From Funneliformis mosseae (Eukaryota; Glomeromycota; Glomeromycetes; Glomerales; Glomeraceae): a DNA stretch of 36,238 bases. The stretch lies in contig CAJVPP010000320.1 in NCBI GenBank assembly GCA_910592005.1, positions 1 to 36,238 on the forward strand, read 5' to 3'. The notes below the pieces were generated by a model. That model searched no databases. It saw nothing but the letters and a program-made list of their open reading frames with translations, and was not told the origin of the DNA. This document shows, in pieces, positions 1 to 11,181 of the stretch. The translations under genes and the position numbers were made by a program. Numbering within the stretch: the stretch's first letter is position 1; the number at the start of each line of letters is the position of its first letter.

Positions 1-689
1 ATGTCTAAGCCTTTCTAATCATGTGTAAAATACCCTAATACCAGGCAGAGGTAATAGTATTCAGATATAGTGTTGGTAAACACAGGAAAAATTTGACAAA
101 AAGTACCTGTGGCTGAAAGTGATCCCTCTATCCAAATTTAACAGTGGTTCTGAGGTCTAGGGACTCTGAGGGCTAGCTTTTGGGGATGTCGACCTAGATG
201 GTAATTTTCAGATCAGTATTACAGAGCGGGTTCTGGCTAGAACTATGTGTCTAGTTACGACTTTGAGGGATTCTCAGGTGTAGAGGGTAACACCTTAATA
301 CTCCATTTAAAGATTCCTATGTACTAGATACTGTAACTTTAAAAAAAAAATTTATCTTTTATTTTCATATACTGCGCTTTTCGTATATTACGTCTTAATT
401 TTTTTAACTCGATCAATAAATTATTTAATAAAAAGTAAAAGACAAAACTTTTTTCATATATAGTGTCTTATTTTTACTTGGCTTCAAAATGCAAAAATTT
501 CTCACTATACTAAAATATAACAAAAACTACATTTATATAAATCCAACTACATTGCATTAGCAGTTTACAAATGCATATGCCTATTATTGCATGGTAAATA
601 TCAGAAATCCTACATATAAAAATTGAACCTTTGTGTAAAATCTATAAAAATATGGAAAGAAATTAAAAAAAATTCAGAAGAAGAAATTA
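1..689. other. Non-coding flank of first transposase relic
   Basis: No open frame of useful length on either strand. Bases 1-310 are visibly less AT-rich than the DNA that follows and contain several variants of a 'ctag/tctgag' rich phrase (for example around 140-185 and 225-285), which suggests repeat-derived sequence. From 340 onward the sequence is A/T-rich with homopolymer runs. It may be the 5' part of the element whose coding remnant begins near 690, but I found no terminal inverted repeat to prove this. Confidence 0.4.
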
Positions 690-2686
690 AAAATCAAATC
701 AAAACTTATTTTGCCCATTCCTTTGCATTTGCAAAATTTTATACAATCATGTTCTTCTTATACTCTACAATCACCTGATTCTCAGCTATCAAATTCTACA
801 AGATGAAATATAATTGTTATTGAAGAAGAAGTGCCTAAAAATGCTGCAGCACAGAAAAAATCTCTTGCTAATAAAAGAGAAATGGCTACAAAATTACTTA
901 ATTTATAAGAATCCTACAAAATAACAAAAGATCCAGAATTAAAGCATGATATTTTACAATGAATTGTATTAACTGAAAAAGTAATAGCTGATGAAACTAA
1001 AAAAATTAAAATATTAAAACAAAACGCAGCCTATCAAGTAAATCAGCAGCAAAAAAATTAAAATTACTAAATGAAAATCAAGAAATAGTGAAATATGACT
1101 CACCTGGTCGACTATCTATTCTTTATACATATTCTAATCTTCATGAATATATTCATGATTGCATTGAATTTGAAAAGGCACATGAAAAATGAAGACGAGA
1201 AGTAATTAAAGTAAGAATAGTTCATCATCTTCATTCTGCATTAGAGGAAAAATATAATGAATATCTTACAAGAACAACATTGAATACATACCTTTTATCG
1301 CAAAATTCTTTAAGCTTTGCTGCAAAAGCACATCACCATCTCATATTAGTAGCAGTAGCAGGTATTTCTAGAATGGAAATAAAAGAACATATTGATGAGC
1401 ACTATTGTCTTGCTTTTGTTAAAGGAGCAAAACAATTTGCTGCATTATTTTCTTCCCATTCTGTCATTATTTTACAAGATGATAAAGCGAAAGTCCTTCT
1501 TGGTATTCCTGCTATTAGTAGAACATTTCAAATAATACAATCAATTCAAGAAGCTATTTCAATTGCAGATCATGATTTTCCAACTGAAGCTTAACAGAAA
1601 TTGATTTCATCTGTTTACCTTACTATTGATCTTTCAAATTCTAATGATATATTTCATCATAGTCAATTAGGTATTTTTGTTCGTCTACAATATAATGTAG
1701 GTATAAATGCAAATACACATATAGCAGATTTAATTTCACTCACTCATCAAGAATCATTTGCTAGTATTTTTAAAAATAATGATCAAATTAAACCAATTTG
1801 GATTCTTCTTGTTGATGAAAGGCCAGATAAAAATCCTTGACATCTAAAAAATATATATGAATATTGTAAATTATTCCAACTTCTTGATCTTGATTATTTA
1901 ACAGTAAGAATATATGCCCCTGGTCAATCAGCATATAATCCTATTGAAAGAAGTATGTGTATTCTTTCTGAAAAGTTAGCTGACATAACTTTACTAATTG
2001 ATAAATTTGGTTCTCATTTGAATAGTCAAGAAAAGGTTAGAGATTCAGAACTTATAAAGAAAATTTTTCGTCATGCTGAAGAAGCTCTGTGTACCCTTTA
2101 AAATCGAGACCAGATCTTTGAAAAACTAGTATTAATCCAATATATTGAGAATAATATTTCCCCATTTTTAAATACACATCAGCAAGCAAATGAAAAAGAA
2201 ATAGAAGAATCTGAAGTTCCTTAGAAGTGGATAGAAAATCACACCTAAATTTGCTGATATAACCTTGATATTAAAAAATGTAACAATATTTCCTGCTGTA
2301 ATCCTAAAAAACATGAAGAGTCAGTTACTTTTCTTGCTGAAAATAATGGATTTTTACCACCAGTTTCAAAAGTTTGAGATGAGCATTTTCTCAATCCAGT
2401 CCACATTCTACAATATGCTGACAAATTAAAATTGCCACTTTATGATGCTCATTGTTCTTCTATTTTATTAGAGCAGTATACCCACCTTTACTATACTATA
2501 TGTGATAAATATTTTCCAACGTTAACAATGATAACAAAACACAAAAAATCAGAACATATTTCTAAAAGAAAGTCTCGAAAAACAAAAATTTCCAATTCTA
2601 TTGATGATTTTAGTGTACTTCCAGCTGGCTCATCTCAAAGAATAATTTTAGATTCTAGCCATGAGTGTATTTTGGATTATGAATAA
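690..2686 (+). pseudogene. Decayed DDE-type transposase-like gene (element 1)
   Basis: One long reading frame broken by stop codons. From 1190 to the terminal TAA at 2684-2686 everything lies in one frame with no indel, interrupted by stops at 1190, 1592, 1838, 2099, 2222, 2246, 2255 and 2375. Upstream of about 1040 the frame is shifted by one base, with further stops at 804, 906 and 960. Three motifs fit a DDE nuclease: QDDKAKV with Asp-Asp at 1478-1483, LLVDERPDKNP with Asp at 1814, and YNPIERSM with Glu at 1946. A cysteine-containing segment (KKCNNISCCNPKKH) follows near 2270-2315. The frame resembles a repetitive Rhizophagus ORF I recall from memory. DER at 1814-1822 looks like a decayed DGG, two G-to-A changes. 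Most stops sit where Arg, Trp or Gln would be expected. Non-functional; assignment to a named superfamily is not possible by eye. Confidence 0.7.
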
Positions 2687-5600
2687 AAAAATTTTGATGA
2701 AAGCATTATGATGTAATTTGTATTACACAATAAAGTTAAAGTTTTTAATCTAATTTTAATCTGGTAAATTTAAGGTCTAATCTTATAATCAAATAAAGAA
2801 ATTGAGATCTGAGACAATCCATATACACTCCTTCCCCCTATTATATCAGCTAATATCTGTTACAGTCCTAATATTAATTTTTTAATAACCAATTCTAATA
2901 GTACAAAAATTTACTTAAAAACTACTAATGTACATGATCTATTGAAAAATTAAAATCTTTTAATATATCTTTCCATTTTAATAAAAAGGTATTAAAAGCC
3001 TTTTAAGTATATTACTAATCTAAGATATTCTAATATTTTATATTATTAATAAGCTAAGTGATAAATCTTTAATTTTTTAATACAATGATTTACTTCTCAA
3101 ACTTTAAAATTTTAAGGCATTTTTCCTCCTATCAGTATCTGAAATTTGTAATCATTTACTATTAAAAATTTTTTATTTTCTATAGAATGAATAAAAATCT
3201 AAAACTTTTATTTTTATATAAATTTAATGAAAACTTTTTTTTCAAAAATATTTAAAGCTAAAACTAAAAATTAATTTATAAAAGTCTATTAATAATAATA
3301 TAAAATATAAAAATAAAATAAAATAATGTTTCTTTCATTATCTTATTATTTAAAAAAAAATATATATATCATTATGATTTTTGAGATTTACCAGTTCTAA
3401 TAGTCTGATTATTCAATATTGAGATAATGATTCTGTAATTTTTTATTAAATTTATAATTTATTATTTTCTTTTATTTAATTAAAATTATATATTTAGTAA
3501 GGTAATTTTTAAGAAGAAAATAAGTAATATCTTTTAAGTCTTTATATAATGTTTATGTAATCTAAAATTAATATTTTATCATCTTTATCTTCTTTTTTAA
3601 GTTTTTTTCTACTCTTTTTAATAGTTTTTTATGATTTACTTTTCTTGATATTTATCTTCTGATAGGAATCACTAATTTATCATTGAATTCCTTTTCAGTT
3701 ATCTTAATATTTAAGTTAAAAAGCTATAGTAATTAATTTTACTTATTAGAATTTACGATCTTAGGATTTTTTTTAAGTTTGTTATATTTAAATCAACTTA
3801 GCAATTTATTATATTTTAGAATTTAAGATTTATTTAGTCAAATTCATAATAATAAACTTAAAAGTAAATTAATATAAGATATTACAACAATTCCTAAATG
3901 AAGAATAATATTAAATGGAAAAGTAATTTATGTAAATTTAAATTAATTTCTTTATTAAATAATTTGAAACTTAGAAATTTACAAGTAAATTAATTTAAAT
4001 TTAAGCAAAAAGTTATTTTATTTATATAAAATTGATTTATTATAAATTAATTAAATATAAATATATATTTTAATAAAAATATATTTAAATATAATAAAAT
4101 AATAAATATTTAAATAAATTATAAAATAATAAATAAATTATAGATGTTAAAAGAATTACAGATAAAACTGAATAAATAAAATAAACAGATTGTATAAAAA
4201 ATATAAAAGAAACAAAGAAACAAGTGAAACAGAAATATTATTGACCACTATTTGATAAAGTTAAAAGATTATTTAACATAAAATTATTATTGATCAATAA
4301 ATTTTACATAATATTTAAAGTTATAATTTTTTCTATTAATAATGTTTATTAACTTCTTTTATAAATTTAATAGTATTCAAGTTATTTAAAAAAATCTATT
4401 TAATATTATTAAGAATACTGTTCTAATCAAATTTAATATTAATATTAGAAATATTTAATTATTAATATTATCAAAATCATAAATTACTTTATAAATATTA
4501 AACTAACCTTAATAAAAATTGAGATTTGATTAAATTTAAATATATTAAATAATTTTATTTATACTATGAAAATCAAATTTCTTGATCAAAATTCTAAAAT
4601 TAAATAAATTAAAAAAATAAAACTTATATATTATTAATATTAAAACAATGTAAATAGAAGAAAAAATTGATTTGATGATTTATTATTTAATTAATTATTA
4701 AAAATTGGTATAGTATAAGATTATTTACTTTAATATTAATATTTAATTAAATTTAAACTTATTGAATAACTTTACTTAAATTATAAGTAGATTTTTTAAA
4801 CTAAAATACCAAAATTTATCAAAATAGTAAAAGGTAAATTTATATAAAAAGATTTTTTTTTTTGTTATAATTTTTGTAGTATAGATAATAAATATATAAT
4901 AAATAAACAAATTATGTAATACTAATAATAATCATTAATATTTATAAATTAGGTTAAGCTAATTTAATTATCTGTTTTACATTTTCCCCTTCTTAGATTT
5001 CTTAAAATCTGAACAATAAAAAAATTAATGATTTTCATATAACACTAATATATTTGTTAAAGATCTTCACATTACTTCTAATGTAACATTAATTTTAAAC
5101 CTTAATTTTTTTCTTTAATTAAAACACGTAAAATACATAAAACAAATCTGCAAACATGTATTTTTGAAAAATCTAATATAACATTGCTTTAAAAAAAGGC
5201 TTAAAACATGTTTTTTTATAATTGTTCAAGTAAATGAGAATGCTAAAGAAAAGGATTTATTTTTAACTTTGTTCAATCTATTAACTTCTAAAGAATACTT
5301 TTACCATAATATATATATTAAAATTAGAAAAAGATATTAGACTTTGGATACCTGTGTATAAAGAATTAGAAGGCATATTATTATTAATGAAAACACTAGG
5401 ATTTATATATCTCAAATATGTACTCCTTTCAGATAATATTATTATATCTTTATCACTATCAGTAGAATAACTTTTTAATGCTTTTATAAGGTTGATAGAA
5501 TTTAGATTTTGACTTCTAGAGCTAAAATGTAAAAATTCGCGTATTGTATTATTGTATAATTATATTATTTAACTTTTTAGAGTAAGAATGTTGATTAGTT

Positions 5601-5699
5601 TAATGATGATCATGTTACTTATGAAAAATAGTTTATTAAATATTTAACTTAAGCTATTTAGTATATAGACCTACATCTAGAAAAATTATATTTAAGAGG
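2687..5699. other. Extremely AT-rich gene-free stretch
   Basis: Three kilobases dominated by A/T homopolymers and TAAT/ATTTA words. No sizeable open frame, tRNA-like fold or clear tandem array was seen. The only less AT-biased patch is 2800-2860 (a C-rich run near 2833). The part after about 5200 may contain the badly decayed 5' end of the next transposon relic, but no frame can be followed with confidence. Confidence 0.5.
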
Positions 5700-7903
5700 A
5701 TATAATCTTTTGTTATTATTAATTCTCTTTTAGTATATCAGCAAAATGATATTTATAATGAATATTATCAAAGAATAAAAAAAATAATAAATTACATGTT
5801 TAGAATTTTTTTAATTAGTTAATTCTATAGAGTTTTCTTTAACTAGGCATTAGATATCTAAAAATTGTTAGCAAAAAGTTATAGTAAATGTTTTGATTTT
5901 ATATTTATAATGAAAAAATATTCTAATTATCTTGAAATTACTAATAATAATATGAAAAGTTTTCACAAAAGTAAAAGTCTAGCATATGAATACTCTACTA
6001 ACTATAATATTTATCTCATTTCTAAATATAATAGAGATATTGATTCAAGATATTTAGATTAGGTTTTGATTTTACAACTAATAAACCATTTAATTTTATT
6101 AATCTTAATTTATACACATCAGATGATCCTATAAAAAAGCATTATTTTATTTATGATCTTCAGTTATCTATGCCTACAGGATTATACAGGTAAATTTCTT
6201 AAATTTGTTTATTTTATGAATTATTTATATTAAGATATTTGTATTTATTATAAATATCTTTATGATAATTATCTTAAGACACTTAACTTTATATAGAAAA
6301 TGTCTAATATTGAAAAAGCCAGTAAGTATTATGAAACTCTTAAAGCATAAATTATTATTTAAATAAATGATACTATACTAACATATTGTATTAGATAAAT
6401 AAGGAAAAATATATTTTAAAAGGTAAGTTGTAAGTATTATTTGTATAAAATATATATCAGTTTTTTATCAATTTTTATAAATGATGATTTAAATTGTGTT
6501 ATTAAAAATAAAATAAAAAATTTTTTTCATTCAACTAAAAAAAATAAACTTAATTTTATAGTATTTTCTAGTTCGTTAACTTTTAAAGCCAATACTTAGA
6601 ATACTATATCATAATTTAACTGACAATACTTTATTGATAAATAATCAAATAAGTAAAGATATAGAAGAAAGGTTACATATTATGATATTATTAGAAGATT
6701 TGTCTAAAGTAATTAATTTAAGAACTAATAATAAGTTTAACAGTTTAAAATTTGATATATTTTAAAAAAAACTTAATAGATATTTTAACGAAATATTATT
6801 TATTTATTTATATTATATAATTTATAATTTATTAAATAATTTTATTATTTTAACATAATAATACAGTTGTTAATGAATGCTGAGTAGATACTATTTTATA
6901 TATTCCTTATACTATATTTATTCAAAAATTGCTAAATAGAATTATTTCTCATTTAAATGTAAGATACCATAGGTTACTTCTGCTAAATGATATTGCAATT
7001 CCATTAGAAGAATAAATAAGATTAAATTTTACACTATTTAATGTATATACTACTAAAGTCATATAATATATAAAACATTTTAATGTAAAGTATAAGATGC
7101 AATTCTGATTATTACAAAAATTAAGTAAAGATGAACATTACTGTTACATAATATTTAAATATGAGCATAAGTTTAATATTTAAATCAGAAATACACATGC
7201 TATATCTTAGTAGATGATAAGCATAAAGTACTAATTAGAGAGATTATACTAGTATTTATAGGTGTTTACAATAAAAAGACTCTAACATCAAATGAAGGAG
7301 AAATTACAGCTGCTAATCATGACTTCACTAAATTATCATTAATATTTTTTGTTACTTTATTTATTAAAATACCATTCAATATATTAGAATCCTTTTATAA
7401 TAGAAAAGTGTATATATACTATAAAGATACTGTTTTCTAACTAAATAGTATATTAAGACATTCAACAGAATTTTTTAATCTTATAAATTGTCAATATTAA
7501 AATCAAAATTTATCTTTAATTTTGTTATTATATACTGATGAAGGATCTGATCACAGATATATTTTTAGATCAGTTTAAGTAGCTTTAATATGTTTGATTT
7601 GACAGTTGATTTTGATATGTTAATTGCAATTAGAATAGCTCTAAATCACAGTTAGTATAATTCTGCTAAAAGGATTATAAGTATAATAAATTATAAGCTT
7701 TAAGGTATTGCTATAAAAAGAGAAAAGATATCAATGGAGTTTGAAGATGAATTTGATATTTTAAAGATATTAGAAGATATACATGCAAAAGCAAATAAAA
7801 ATTCAACCTTAAAAGTAGCTTTAGAACAATATATTAAAACAGTTTAAGAATTACTTCATGAAACATTTAGTTTAGAAAAATAAAGTTTTTAAAATTGAAG
7901 ATC

Positions 7904-7911
7904 CTGTATCT
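7904..7911. repeat. Target-site duplication, left copy (CTGTATCT)
   Basis: Eight bases repeated exactly at 8902-8909, flanking the 990-bp hAT-like element inside the second transposase relic. Confidence 0.8.
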
Positions 7912-8089
7912 TAAAGCTCTGCATAAGCCAGCTTGGCTTGGATTGCCACTGGCTCGAGCTGAGCTACTTTTTTTTTGGCTTGGCTTGGCTCGGCTTATGG
8001 AGATTAATTGATAAGCCAAGCCAAGCCAATGCGGCTTGCAAGCCGGCTCATTCAGCTTGCATTTATATTTAGAAACAAAAAACTGTCGA

Positions 8090-8515
8090 TAGAAATGTTT
8101 CTCATAAAGAGAAATATTCTCAGAATGATTCTCTTTGAGAGAAACGTTCCCAGAATGATTCCCTTTGAGAGGAACGTTTCTGGAATGATTCCCTTCGAGA
8201 GAAACGTTTCCAGAATGATTTCCTTTGAGAGAATTATTTTCAGAGCGAATCCCATAAAGGTTTTCGCTTTCGGAGTGATTTTCTTGAAGGATTTCACTTC
8301 CGGAATGATTTCCTTGAAGGATTTCGCTTCCAAAATGATTTTCTTGAAAGATTTCACTTCTGAAACGATTCCTTGAAGGATTTCGCTTTTGAAACGATTT
8401 CCTTGAAAGATTTCACTTCTAGAATGATTTTCTTGAAGGATTTCGCTTCTGAAACGATTTCCTTGAAAGATTTCGCTTCTGAAATAATTTCCTTGAAGAA
8501 TTTTACTTTCGGAGC
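8090..8515. repeat. 30-bp minisatellite, about 14 units
   Basis: Tandem units of 30 bp (one is 29 bp) in two successive subtypes. Early units read like AATGATTCCCTTTGAGAG plus a variable GAACGTTTCYRG tail. Later units carry CTTGAAGGATTTCRCTTC in the same register. Because 30 is divisible by three, long repetitive frames stay open on both strands (about 8008-8376 plus, 8052-8546 minus), giving ten-residue protein repeats. I do not regard these as genes: the openness follows from the unit length and composition. Confidence 0.85.
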
Positions 8516-8752
8516 AATTTTCTTTAAGAAAACACTCCAGATGCATTTTTCTTCAAAGGAAACATCACCGGGGCCATTTTTCTTCAAAGAAAACGTTACT
8601 GGAACCGTTTTTATTAAAAGAAAACATTACCAGAGCCATTTTTCTTTAAAGGAAACGTTACCAGGACTGTTTTTCTTCAAAGGAAATGTTACTAGAGTCG
8701 TTTTTATTTAAAGAAAAACTACCTTTAGAATTATTTTCTTTAAAGAAGAAAA
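8516..8752. repeat. 31-bp minisatellite, about 7 units
   Basis: Continues directly from the 30-bp array. Unit starts at 8545, 8576, 8607, 8638, 8669 and 8700 are spaced exactly 31 bp. The unit (ATTTTTCTTCAAAGGAAACG followed by a TTACCAGG-like tail) aligns with the 30-bp unit in direct orientation (AAACGTTaCCAGgA against AAACGTTtCCAGaA), so the two arrays appear to share an ancestor that gained or lost one base before amplifying. Confidence 0.75.
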
Positions 8753-8901
8753 TACAAGCTAACGAGCTGAGCTGCAGCACGAGCCAAGCCACAGCATAAG
8801 CCAGCTTATCTGGCTCGCAGCTCATTTTATAGTAGCTTGAGTCAAGCCTAAACGAGTTAGCTCATTTGGCTTTCAAGTGGCTCAGCTTATGCGGAGCTCT
8901 A

Positions 8902-8909
8902 CTGTATCT
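8902..8909. repeat. Target-site duplication, right copy (CTGTATCT)
   Basis: Right-hand copy of the 8-bp repeat at 7904-7911; the host reading frame resumes immediately after it with GAT TTA GAA. Confidence 0.8.
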
Positions 8910-8932
8910 GATTTAGAAATTAATGAAATGTT

Positions 8933-9063
8933 TAAAGATGGTTCCTATAATTATTTTCAAATTTCAATTGAATTGCAATTTAATTGCACCATAAAGAAAT
9001 TTAATTGCGCTACAAATTGCAACTCAATTGCACTATTTTTTTCAATTGCGGTGATCATCTTTA
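8933..9063. mobile_element. 131-bp hAT-like MITE
   Basis: The left end reads TAAAGATGGTTCC and the complement of the right end reads TAAAGATGATCAC (first eight bases identical). Both fit the hAT YARNG end pattern. The element is flanked by an exact 8-bp repeat, GAAATGTT, at 8925-8932 and 9064-9071. The interior is built from AATTGCA/TGCAATT words in both orientations (8968-9050), suggestive of subterminal binding repeats. It lies 15 bp beyond the duplication of the larger hAT-like element, in the same decayed transposase frame. A 65-residue open frame across it (8877-9074) is an accident of the repeat. Confidence 0.75.
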
Positions 9064-9071
9064 GAAATGTT

Positions 9072-9776
9072 TAAGGTAATGTTTTTATTACAAATTAAAA
9101 TTTTTAATTTTATTTATTTATTTATTTTAATAAATTTTAATTTATTTTATTTTAAAGAATATATTACGAATTGATCTAATATTGACTAAAAATAAAACTA
9201 TTTAACTTTAATTATGAAATATAAACCTTTAGTAGGGTTTATTAAAACTCATTACTAAGAAAAAGCATATTTTTTTTAGGTAATGAAATTATTTTATAAA
9301 TAAGATTTTTTTTAAATATTAATTTTTTTATAAATTTTTAGATTAAAAAATGTAGTTAAACTACCTGTAAAATTTGTTATTCTATTAGAATGCTGATTGA
9401 TAATTTTCAAAATTTAAATTTTTATCTGATCCAATACCATCACGAGGTATTTTTAATATGCTTACTAATAATAAATTTAGAATTTTTTTATCTATACTTT
9501 TTAAATAAATAATCCTAATTATTATGAAACCTTTGCAAATATATATAGTAAACTCACAGCTAAAAATTTTTAACCTTTTTTAATTAGTGAAAAATCTAGA
9601 AATAAACTAGCAATAAATAATATTCTTATCTCTGCTAAAATTAGAGATTATATAAAGTGCAATTCTTGTAAAAAATACAGTATTTTTATAGTAATTTACA
9701 ATTAACAGAATAATAAAAGTAAGATTTAAACAATATATTACAGAATTATATTTATACATATAGATCACTAATTTTT
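9072..9776. other. AT-rich DNA with no recognisable gene
   Basis: The first hundred bases continue the frame of the second transposase relic through low-complexity A/T codons and then lose it. The rest shows only A/T-rich sequence without a sustained frame or fold. Confidence 0.4.
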
Positions 9777-10063
9777 TCAGATGATCATAATTTATTTCAA
9801 AAGATTTTTATTAGAATTCGAATTTCTTGTAATTCTTCTATTGAATTACTTTACTATTTTATAAAAAAAGCAAAAAAATTTTATTTTATTATTGGTGTGA
9901 TACAAATAAAGATTTTATTACTCTGTTTCAATCTTTGCAAGAAAACTTTAAATTAGTATATCTTTTATATAGTATTTGTTATAAAAATGGAAAATTATTT
10001 TATAAATACTTGAAAAAGAAAGTTAATAAAAGGATAATTAAGAAACAAAAAATAAATTCATAA
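9777..10063 (+). pseudogene. Unidentified decayed coding remnant
   Basis: Two adjacent open stretches with protein-like composition. One starts at the TCAGATGATCAT near 9777 and runs to about 9897; after a one-base frame change the second runs (CDTNKDFITLFQSLQENFK onward) to the TAA near 10062, about 56 codons, and is lysine-rich at its end. There is no start codon context and I recognise no domain. It is most likely another old transposon fragment, since it lies in the repeat-rich arm. Chance open reading in AT-rich DNA is the main alternative. Confidence 0.3.
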
Positions 10064-11060
10064 TAATATTATTGTATTTAGCTATAAAATTTCAATAAAA
10101 AATTTTGATTATATAATTTTATGTAAAATTTTTTTTATTTAACCTCTCCTTAAACTTTTATAGGTAAAGTAATATAAAGCAAATAATTAAATTAGTTTAG
10201 CCTTAGCTATAAATATTATAATATCTTTTAAACTGTAAGTATAAAATTATTTTAAAATATTTTAAAAAACAAAATATTTTGATATCTAATGATTATAAAA
10301 AAATCAAAATAAAATTTTTAGATTTTATTATATTTTGATGTATATAATAGTAGTATTTTTAAACTTTTATAATTAATAATTATTAATATATATTAATTTT
10401 ATTTTTTAAGTTTATTGGATTTATCATATTAAGACCTATTAAATAATAGTATTTTTATATTTCTGAGATTGATAGATAACAATATATATAAGTTTAAAAT
10501 TTTAATTTTTTTTATAATAATTTATTATTTATTTATCTTTAAAAATTACTAGTTAATTACATTTTTTTTTACTTATAAAACAACATAAAAGTTATTATAA
10601 AAGTATTAATTTTTTTTAATAATATATTTAAATATTTAAATATAATTAAAAATGATTGTAATTGATAAATAAAATTGTCTGCAAATTTGTAGGCAAAACA
10701 ATTAAAGGGATAGGTTTAATTTGATATATAATTGGCTACAAATCAGATAGATCTATTATATATTTGGTTTTTTTTTGATTTTGACTAATGAATTTCTGAA
10801 TATCATTTTATAATCAAATTATTCAAGGTACTACTGATTCAAATTGAATTAAGTTTATATACTGTACATTTATTAATAAACTATAATATATTTAAATATT
10901 TAATGTAAATAACATTCATTTTTTAATAATAATAATTAAATTGAATAAATTTTTAATAAGTTATGTATTAATGATACTTTATACCGTATTAAAATTGATT
11001 ATATTGAAAGGAGTAATCAGGTTGAAAATAAAACAACTAAATGACAATATGTTTACGCGA
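10064..11060. other. AT-rich intergenic DNA
   Basis: A/T homopolymers and short words only. No open frame, inverted repeat or RNA-like fold was recognised between the last transposon remnant and the promoter of the small membrane-protein gene. Confidence 0.5.
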
Positions 11061-11071
11061 TCAGTGATTTA

Positions 11072-11100
11072 TGACGTAATGTGAAGTTTTTTATATAAAT
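11072..11100 (+). promoter_or_regulatory. CRE-like site plus TATA box
   Basis: TGACGTAA at 11072-11079 resembles a bZIP (CREB/ATF) half-palindrome, and TATATAAAT at 11093-11100 is a good TATA box. A pyrimidine-rich and CAAC-containing stretch (11125-11160) follows, then the ATG at 11182. The spacing fits RNA polymerase II initiation roughly 25-60 bp after the TATA box. The promoter assignment is inferred from motif order. Confidence 0.45.
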
Positions 11101-11181
11101 AGGGATACTTATTTGACTGGCCGATTTTTTTCTTTCTCACTACAACCACTACAATTTACATTCTTATTTTACAAAAATAAT

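Larger units (their letters stand above)
7912..8901. mobile_element. 990-bp non-autonomous hAT-like element
   Basis: The ends form an imperfect terminal inverted repeat: TAAAGCTCTGCATAAGC on the left and, on the complement of the right end, TAGAGCTCCGCATAAGC (15 of 17 identical, both differences transitions). Both ends fit the hAT terminal pattern YARNG. The element is flanked by an exact 8-bp direct repeat, CTGTATCT, at 7904-7911 and 8902-8909, the duplication length typical of hAT transposition. Removing the element and one copy of the repeat joins IEDPVS to DLEINEMF in a continuous frame of the host pseudogene, which is independent support for the boundaries. Subterminal zones (7912-8060 and 8757-8901) are rich in GGCTTGGCT/AAGCCAAGCC words, like the transposase-binding subterminal repeats of hAT elements. 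The interior is a minisatellite. No transposase is encoded, so mobility would have needed one in trans. Confidence 0.8.
5700..8932 (+). pseudogene. Decayed DDE-type transposase-like gene (element 2), interrupted by insertions
   Basis: Patchwork of coding remnants. An open stretch at 5865-6062 is followed by frames ending at GT-type donor-like sites near 6190 and 6422, suggesting the original gene had introns. Between 6317 and 6421 four TAA codons sit where Gln would be natural. The core lies at 7080-7890: LVDDKHKV (Asp-Asp at 7213-7218), LLYTDEGSDHR (Asp at 7537) and NSAKRIIS (7661-7684). The residue expected to be the third catalytic acid is AAA (Lys) at 7668-7670, consistent with GAA changed to AAA. 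One frameshift lies between 7537 and 7640. The frame reaches IEDPVS at 7911, where a 990-bp element is inserted, resumes at 8910 (DLEINEMF), and is cut again at 8932 by a 131-bp element; a short remnant resumes at 9072. The motif order matches element 1, so both look like members of one broad DDE-like family. Dead gene. Confidence 0.65.

Noticed and set aside
3900..4620. Replication-origin-like A/T-rich zone
   Set aside because: The whole arm is equally A/T-rich and no specific motif or skew could be shown by eye.
8008..8711. Overlapping open frames of 77-164 codons on both strands
   Set aside because: They are translations of the 30/31-bp minisatellite. Openness on both strands follows from the unit length, and the proteins are simple repeats with no independent support.
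8090..8752. CRISPR-like array
   Set aside because: Units are contiguous without spacers, diverged from each other, and in a eukaryotic transposon context.
690..9100. Alternative genetic code (TAA/TAG as Gln, or TGA as Trp as in mollicute endobacteria)
   Set aside because: CAA and CAG still occur in the same frames, frameshifts and lost catalytic residues are present, and neighbouring intact genes use TAA, TAG and TGA as normal stops. Mutational decay explains it.
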